Source: Mactra quadrangularis
Taxonomy: Eukaryota > Mollusca > Bivalvia > Venerida > Mactridae
Direction of reading: 5' to 3'
Length of the DNA stretch: 64,000 bases
NCBI GenBank assembly: GCA_025267735.1
Contig: CM046304.1
Coordinates: forward strand, 14,136,001 to 14,200,000
Position 1 is the first letter of the stretch. Every line of letters begins with the position of its first letter. Below are positions 57,640 through 64,000 of the stretch, piece by piece. Position numbers and translations under genes: made by a program. The notes under the pieces are model-generated. The model did no database searches, was not told where the DNA came from, and saw nothing but the letters and a program-made list of their open reading frames with translations.

Positions 57640-58215
57640 AACAGTCAATTCATTTCTTTTTTGGTTTATATTAAATACATATGATCCAAAATTGTTTTAA
57701 AGCCACTATATGAAGATCTATTTATTAACAGTAGACTTAAAAACTTTTTTACAACCTCGAAGTTATCAAAATATAACATGAATTAAAGAAACAATTAACA
57801 GTTCAAACCATTCTGCTATCTAAATTTGAGTTTGACAAAGTGTCCAATTCTTAAAAAAGTGGGTACTTATATAAGAGCACACTATATTCATTTACACGCC
57901 TATGTTTAATGTACCTGATCCAAAATAGTTTAAAAGCTTAAATATGTAATTCAGAATAAGTTTTTTCTCTAATAAGACTTCATCTTTAACATACTGTGAT
58001 CAAAACTATTGTTTTGAGTATTGACAACCGAATTTTATTATCGGTTTCGATCTACTTTCACATTGAAATACAGTAAATAACATTAACATATCTAAGCAAT
58101 ATTTGTAATTATTAAAAAAAATCTTGTTCATTAGAGGTGTTTGAAATAGATAAATGTCTATTTTTGCAGTCAAAAAAACTGTTACTTTTGATATAGGGGC
58201 GTTAAGCTCAATTAT
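57640..58215. repeat. Local repeat G, copy 3
   Basis: Shares with copies 1 and 2 the blocks CTGTGATCAAAACTATTG, TTTTGAGTATTGACAACCG, TATCGGTTTCGATCTACTTT and CATTAGAGGTGTTTGAAATA, then GATAAATGTC and CTGTTACTTTTGATA. Confidence 0.75.
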
Positions 58216-58450
58216 ATCATTTGGAGGAATATTAATCTTATACATACTGTTATCAAAACTTTTGATTTGACAACCAAATTCTTCTTTCGGGTTTGATTAA
58301 ACTTCACTTTGAAATGCAATAAATAACATAAACATTTTAAGCGGTAATTTAATTTATCTAAAATTCTTCTTCATTAGAGGTGTTTGAAATAGATAAATGC
58401 AGTCCATGGGCAATGTTACTTGTGATAATGGGGTAGTGGTAGGGCATGAA
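58216..58450. repeat. Local repeat G, copy 4 (partial)
   Basis: A direct tandem continuation of copy 3: ACTGTTATCAAAAC, TTGACAACCAAATTCT, CTTTGAAATGCAATAAATAA and CATTAGAGGTGTTTGAAATA, then TGTTACTTGTGATAATGGGG. Confidence 0.7.
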
Positions 58451-59925
58451 AACACTGACGTGAACTGCGTAGTTACGTCGTAGTGTGCAACGTGAAATTG
58501 TTTGTTTCGTTTTTATCCTTTAGAAATTAAGCTCATTAACAGGTAAACTATTTTATACAGTTCTACATCATTAAACATGACTGATACTCTTTAAATTTAT
58601 GCACAAAAGGTTTGTTATCTAGAACATGCTATGCGTTCTACTTGTAAAACAAAATAAAGACGTTGATCGATATACATATTTCAGGAAGGTACAAAACGTG
58701 TCTGCAAATGTGATTCTTACGTTTGTTTAAATCCAAAAAAAAATAGCTTCTTAAGTCAGTTAGAATCAAGGAAATTATTCACGTATCCCTGTATGACATC
58801 CTAAATAGATATGAAATACGAAAGTTCAATGAATGTGCAACACTAACATTATTTATGCTTTCAGTTTTTTTACTTTGTTGAACATTCTTGTGATATGTAC
58901 TTACTTTCATTTATTAAATAAATTCTATCAGTTCATTAGTCAACCTGAAATACTCTGCCTGTTTGCGAGTTATTACTATTGATGACAAACCAGTTTATTC
59001 ATAGTAATACATCTACGGGTGCTAAACCAAATAGAATTGCAAAATATTAGAAAAGGCAGCAAATGTTTTAAATAGAATTAAAATAATAAGTATGCTGCGC
59101 CTAAAGTAGGCTGCATTCCTTAAATGTAACAGGTTTTTATATATTTTCTGTTATTTTTTAATCAAACCTGCATGACATACTTCAAGATAGTTCTGAGTGT
59201 CTTTGATTGTATCATTGGGTCCACCTTGTAGATTCATTGACACAGTTACTTTTACCTCCTGAGTACCAAACCCTATACGACTTTAATTGTAAGAAATGTT
59301 GATAGCAGAGGTATATTTCACAATACAATACAAGAGAAAAGAAAAAACTACGTGCTTTTTTTGCCGTATATTATTACCGATGTTTTTGAGTAGTTTTAAC
59401 ACGGAACATTCAATAAAAAGCAGGTCGAACCGGATTTCTTTTCAGCTTGATTGTAAACCATGAGTGAACTTATTTACTAATATTTGACTTTCAAACATAA
59501 GGCCATTGTAACAAACGCTATGGACATACATAGCTCTTTTCAGACTACCTTTACAATGATTGAAAACGATTTTATGCGTCTATAAAAAGTAACTTAAACA
59601 ATCTGTGTTTGCTCATAGCATATACAAACGTATACTGCACCAGTATCGATGCTATATTCTTGGATACATAAATAAATGTAAAGGAAATAAAAGAATATAT
59701 CATGACTTCTAAATATTGTTTTTGTGCATTTGAAGTTTTAGTGTTTTAAAAGTCACAAACGATTTTAATCAATCTTAGTAGGACTATAAAGAACCTCGGT
59801 TGCATAATTTATCTTGCTTTTCTGGTAGTGCATGGTCGATTGAATGGTCAGGTAGCCCAGTCTAGTCACTAATTAATTCTGAGATTCTGTTTTAATTAGG
59901 TTTTGTATACACATACAGAAAGAAG
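58451..59925. promoter_or_regulatory. Upstream region of the ammonium transporter gene
   Basis: AT-rich, without recognised repeats or coding exons. It should contain the promoter and 5' UTR of the transporter starting at 59926, but I can point to no specific box. Confidence 0.35.
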
Positions 59926-62900
59926 ATGACTGTGGGTGCTACTCCACAGGAACGGCTTGATAATGTGGATATAGCTTTGGATACCATGTTTCTTCTGGTA
60001 TTTGGAATATTTATCTATCGTAAGTAATCATAATTTCTATACTTTATATCATACTATACTTTATTTCATGTAAAATTGTGACAGCCATTGAAAGCACATT
60101 TTGGTTTTGTTTTCCAACACATGTATGATTTTAAACCTAAAATTTCGTTGTTCATTCAGTCTACTTTTAATATATGTATACCATGTATTGAAAATGATAA
60201 AAATGATTTTAAAGCAATGTTTGTAAGTCTTATTGAAATTGATTTTGTGGTCAAGTTGTACATAACAATTTTGACCTAGTATCACTGTTTCTGTTATCGA
60301 CCTGTGATATGAGTGTCATAATTCCCCGAAAAGTTTGCGATTTCAATATAAGTATCTTCAGAATTGCAAAGATTTGCGAAATACTTTCACAGTATCTCAT
60401 GTTTTTATGGCATTAAAAGATTTCACGAGAGGTATCATATTTTTCAGAAGATGGTGGGTAGGACGTATCGAATTTGAATTCGGTCAACCTAAATTAGGTC
60501 AATTTTTGTATGACTTCTTTTATCTAATTTATGTTCAGCACATGCTTACAGTTACCATGAAAAAATATGCGTGACGTAGTATACATTGATCTGAGGTGAG
60601 CTCAACAATGCGAGCGCTTGAGCAAGCGCCTGCTTCGCGAATTGTTAGGCTATTGAACGATTGCAAGCTCGCTGTAAAATCCAAGATGGCGTCAAACAGC
60701 ATATTATTTCTGCTGATACAATAGATCTTTTTTATATTTCATCATAATTATTTATATGAATCATTATGATACAATGTACTGTACCAAAAAAACCTTTATT
60801 CTATGCATTGCATGTATATGTTATGTGGAACAAGTAACGCATACGTTTGTACGTTTGTAGATAATTTTTTTATATAAAAAAACTTTGATATCTTAGCGAA
60901 ACATCTCTCGAGCTGAATCGCGAGCACTCGCGCGGGCGCCCGCATTCAGGACGAAAGCGCTCGGTGTCTCCCCGAGCGCTCGCATTGTTGAACGCATTTC
61001 TGTTTTATGTGCTTGCTATTTAGTATTTACCATCAATATATAAAACACTTTAACTTGTTGCTCCGGTACTGTTGTATGAAACCACTCAACTGTAGTTTGT
61101 TTGTTTGGGTTTTATGGCGCACCAGCACAAAAAGGTCATATCGCGCCGCTCAACTGTAGGTTCTAGAATGTAACACATATGTATATATAGGACTTCCGGG
61201 ACTGGGATAGTATTTCTTTTGGTATACAATTTTATAAATTAGGCCTAAAGAATGAGCAAGGTATGAATACTTTCCAATAGCAAATTGGCTGCATGTCCTT
61301 TTGATATGTTATAATGCTGTTTGTATATTTACAGTGATGCAAGCAGGTTTTGCGTTTTTGGAAGCTGGAGCTGTAAGAAGTAAAAACACAGTCAACATTT
61401 TGATCAAGAACGCACTTGACTCATGTAAGTTTTGGTCATACACTTTTTCCACACAATCCAGCATATTCTTAAAACATTGTATATTTCCAAAATTTTATAT
61501 TGCCCAGACGATTAATTACCAAGAACGACTGCATGTCATTCAAGTTGATTGTACATAAGAGAGGAGCAAGCATATAGCAAGCCCATTAAATACACATTTT
61601 GATAATGAATACAAATTTGAGTACAATCATGTTCTCAATTATGTAAGGGAGAAAATGATTATATAATGCAGAATGATGTTAGATGTAGTGAGTTTGAAAA
61701 GCTTAAATATGCAGAAATAATAAACTAGGTAAAATTTGACTGCATTTTTGCTTACAACTACGTAGGCTCTTTGATAAAATTTAGCCTTAGTGGAATACAC
61801 TGTTACTCATTGTATTAGATTTAATTCTATTTGAACATATATTTATTTTTATGTTCTGTATATTTGCATAACTAACAACATCACCAAGTAGATGCTAAAC
61901 TGTATGACATAACTTCTGTGACTTAGTCAAACAGTTGTGTGCCTATACCATATTTTTGTGAATTGGTACAATATAAGGCTGGCAATATTAAACAGGCGGG
62001 GTGAAGAAAAAGGCAACGAACTCCCAAGATATCACCAGAACTACTAGAGTAGACGACTTTGCCTCTGGTTTCTTACAAATACAATTCTTTTTTCAAGCCG
62101 TATACTGTTAGCGTCTTGAGAGCTACTATATTCTGTATGAGATTCACATTCATTTGTGTTTTTTTTTTAGTTTTTGGAGGTGTGTCGTATTGGCTGTTTG
62201 GTTACGCTTTTGCGTATGGTGATGGAAACTGGTTTATAGGATATACCCATTTTGCTCATTCTGGTTTAACGCATACTGGTTTCTCTCATTGGTTCTTTCA
62301 ATTTGTGTTTGCTGCAACTTCAGCAACCATTGTATCAGGAGCCGTCGCTGAACGATGTGACTTCATGGCCTATATCATTTACAGTACTGCAATTACAGGT
62401 ATATTTTGTTTTTGTTCGTGTATGAAACTTGGAACTAAAAAATCCAAATTGTTTGAAACAGCTCTGCGTATGATACATCATAGGTCAACCAGTTTGTGTA
62501 CCAAATGTAATAATACGTGTATGTCATACAAATATTAATATTGTGAAATGATGTAACTTAAACTACAAAACATTATTGTATAATATGGTTGACCCATTTC
62601 AAAAATTAAAGAAGAAAAAAACAGATCTACATTAAAATTTTAAATATGACCGTAGGTGATACATGTATAAGTACTAGAAGTGTTGTTAACAATAAAGTTG
62701 ACTGAACTAGATTTATTATCGACCCAAAACACTTGATCTTGTGTTCTGTGCACATTTTTTTATTATCAGAAGTTTCAAAACAAGCCATGAATAGGCAACT
62801 AGTTAGTATTTAGTAAAACATTGAAACGTTGTATAAATAAAGTCATTTGATGAGTATTCATTGTGTCAAAAGAACTCTAGGAATTTGGAAGATCTACATC

Positions 62901-63857
62901 ATCAAAGTTATTGTTTGTATCTATCATAGGTTTCATTTATCCTGTTGTAACACATTGGACATGGACAACTGAGGGATGGTTACGTAAAGGCAGTGTATAT
63001 GAAACGGATGATGGAAAACTTGAGCATATTGGTTATTACGTAAGTAAAATTTGCACTGTATGTTGCCTGGTTACTTTTCTGGCTTGGTGTTTATCAGTAC
63101 TTTGCTGTAATTCATGATGGTTTGTTAAGCAAACAAAGTTTGGCAAACTCTGGTGTAGAGATCAGCTACACTCGGCTTTATTTCTTCAAAAATCGACAAT
63201 TCATTTCCTGTGCGGAATAACCTAATCATTGCCAAATGTTCAATAAAGGTGTACCCTAAAGTGACGAGGATTCAAACTCAAGTAAGAGAAAAGTTTGCAA
63301 CATAAGTCTATAATAAGGTATTATACAGATTAAACCACTGAACAAATTATTTCGAAAACGATGAATACGCAACTTGAAAGAAGAATTGATCATTATTGAC
63401 TATTATATGTTAAAACAAGTAGACAATTATACCAAGCATTCTATAAAATAGGACAATTGATACTTGAATACGAAACGGACAATCTCATAACCAATTCATG
63501 CGAACAGTAAAGTTCTGATATAAAGATCAAATTGGAAAGTGCAAAATCGTGCGAAGTTTTGCAACTTTAAAGTTCCATATTCTTAATTTGAGATGGAAAT
63601 GTTACATGGGCAATTCCATTTGTATGATTTACAATTATGTTGTTCCTAAAAGTGGAACTGTATCATTCCTTGTTTCATATGCTGTTTAAAATGATCTTTA
63701 ATATAAATCTATATTTAAGGACTTTGCTGGAAGTGGAGTTGTGCACTTGCTTGGAGGTACTATAGCATTCGTTGGAGCGTACTTTCTTGGTCCTCGAACT
63801 GGAAGGTTTGATCCAGTAACTGGTAAACCAATTGAAATCAGAGGACATAATATTCCT
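59926..63857 (+). CDS. Amt-type ammonium transporter, N-terminal part (runs off the window)
   Basis: Exons 59926-60019, 61335-61424, 62171-62398, 62930-63039 and 63720-63857 join in frame to the first 220 residues; a GTAAGT donor follows and the rest is beyond 64000. Family marks in order: [37 protein letters not shown], then NILIKN in the early helices, [35 protein letters not shown] (Amt signature), [12 protein letters not shown], and [19 protein letters not shown] with the first pore His of the Amt twin-His pair at about 183. This is the Amt/MEP branch found in invertebrates, not the Rh branch. It conducts ammonium or ammonia across the plasma membrane as a trimer with 11 helices per subunit. 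Start: first ATG of exon 1, 14 residues before helix 1. Confidence 0.95.
60602..60991. mobile_element. 390-bp GC-ended MITE in ammonium transporter intron 1
   Basis: TCAACAATGCGAGCGCT (60602-60618) is exactly reverse-complemented at 60975-60991. The ends are GC-rich (GCGCTTGAGCAAGCGCC, GCGCGGGCGCCCGC) while the middle is AT-rich. No coding potential. Confidence 0.85.
61095..61160. repeat. Short interspersed fragment (GGTTTTATGGCGCACCAGCA)
   Basis: TTTGGGTTTTATGGCGCACC, then AGCACAAAAAGGTCATATCG and CGCC, is compositionally unlike its intron. It resembles a retroposon tail with the TTTGGGTTTNACGGCG motif of the SINE tails in this window. Confidence 0.4.
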
Positions 63858-64000
63858 GTAAGTAAATTATTAACATAAGAATAAAACATTTCTTCAAATA
63901 AGTAAATTGAAATAAACATTTATTTATAAACGTGATTTTAAGATTTAACCGAGTTTCTTTGCTTCTTTTCTTTCTGTATTTCAATTCACTCATTTGCATA
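63858..64000. other. Start of the next ammonium transporter intron
   Basis: Begins with GTAAGTAAATT and continues AT-rich to the window edge without an acceptor; the next exon is outside. Confidence 0.7.

Noticed and set aside
62059..62538. 159-aa ORF as a separate gene
   Set aside because: Only 62171-62398 is coding (exon 3 of the ammonium transporter); the rest is intron read-through on both sides.
59926..63857. Horizontal transfer of a bacterial ammonium transporter
   Set aside because: The gene has five or more exons with normal animal splice sites, and Amt genes are widespread in invertebrates.

Overview
The window looks like nuclear DNA of a bilaterian animal, most likely a mollusc and probably a bivalve. 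It is AT-rich, the genes are split by spliceosomal introns with clear GT..AG borders, and gene-poor stretches are filled with tRNA-derived SINEs, MITEs and minisatellites. The recurring SINE 3' tail (ACGGCGTTAAACCC) and the repeat styles are what I associate with bivalve genomes; species assignment is inference. Nothing indicates bacterial, plasmid or viral DNA.

Layout. (1) 446-2088 (+): last three coding exons of an unrecognised low-complexity protein, then a ~3.4 kb 3' UTR. (2) 7797-9215 (+): a single-exon 472-aa SLC16/monocarboxylate-transporter-like MFS protein. (3) 9.2-18.3 kb: no gene seen, many diverged repeats. (4) 27177-18289 (-): complete six-exon DNAJC5/cysteine string protein. (5) 27624-29209 (+): ELP4, Elongator subunit, in only two coding exons; its start codon lies 446 bp from that of DNAJC5, head to head, so a shared bidirectional promoter is likely. 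(6) 34288-45205 (+): complete four-exon membrane copper amine oxidase, with all catalytic and copper-binding residues visible. (7) 54004-49956 (-): an unrecognised 490-aa (or longer) charged, basic/acidic protein in two coding exons. (8) 59926-63857 (+): the first five coding exons of an Amt-type ammonium transporter, running off the right end.

The genes are not an operon and show no common pathway; they are ordinary neighbours. The more unusual content is the mobile-element layer. It includes a 3-copy PIF/Harbinger-like MITE family with TWA target duplications, a 784-bp Mutator-like foldback element with a perfect 10-bp target duplication in DNAJC5 intron 1, a Tc1/mariner-like MITE with TA duplications, and several other foldback elements. 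There are three tRNA-headed SINE families and a Penelope-like GIY-YIG endonuclease relic. Most striking is a very small (30-39 bp) near-perfect palindrome found twice, each copy flanked by its own 8-9 bp direct repeat. One copy sits inside a MITE whose sister copies give the empty site. I found no sign of an undescribed multi-gene system; the micro-palindrome is the best candidate for something new.
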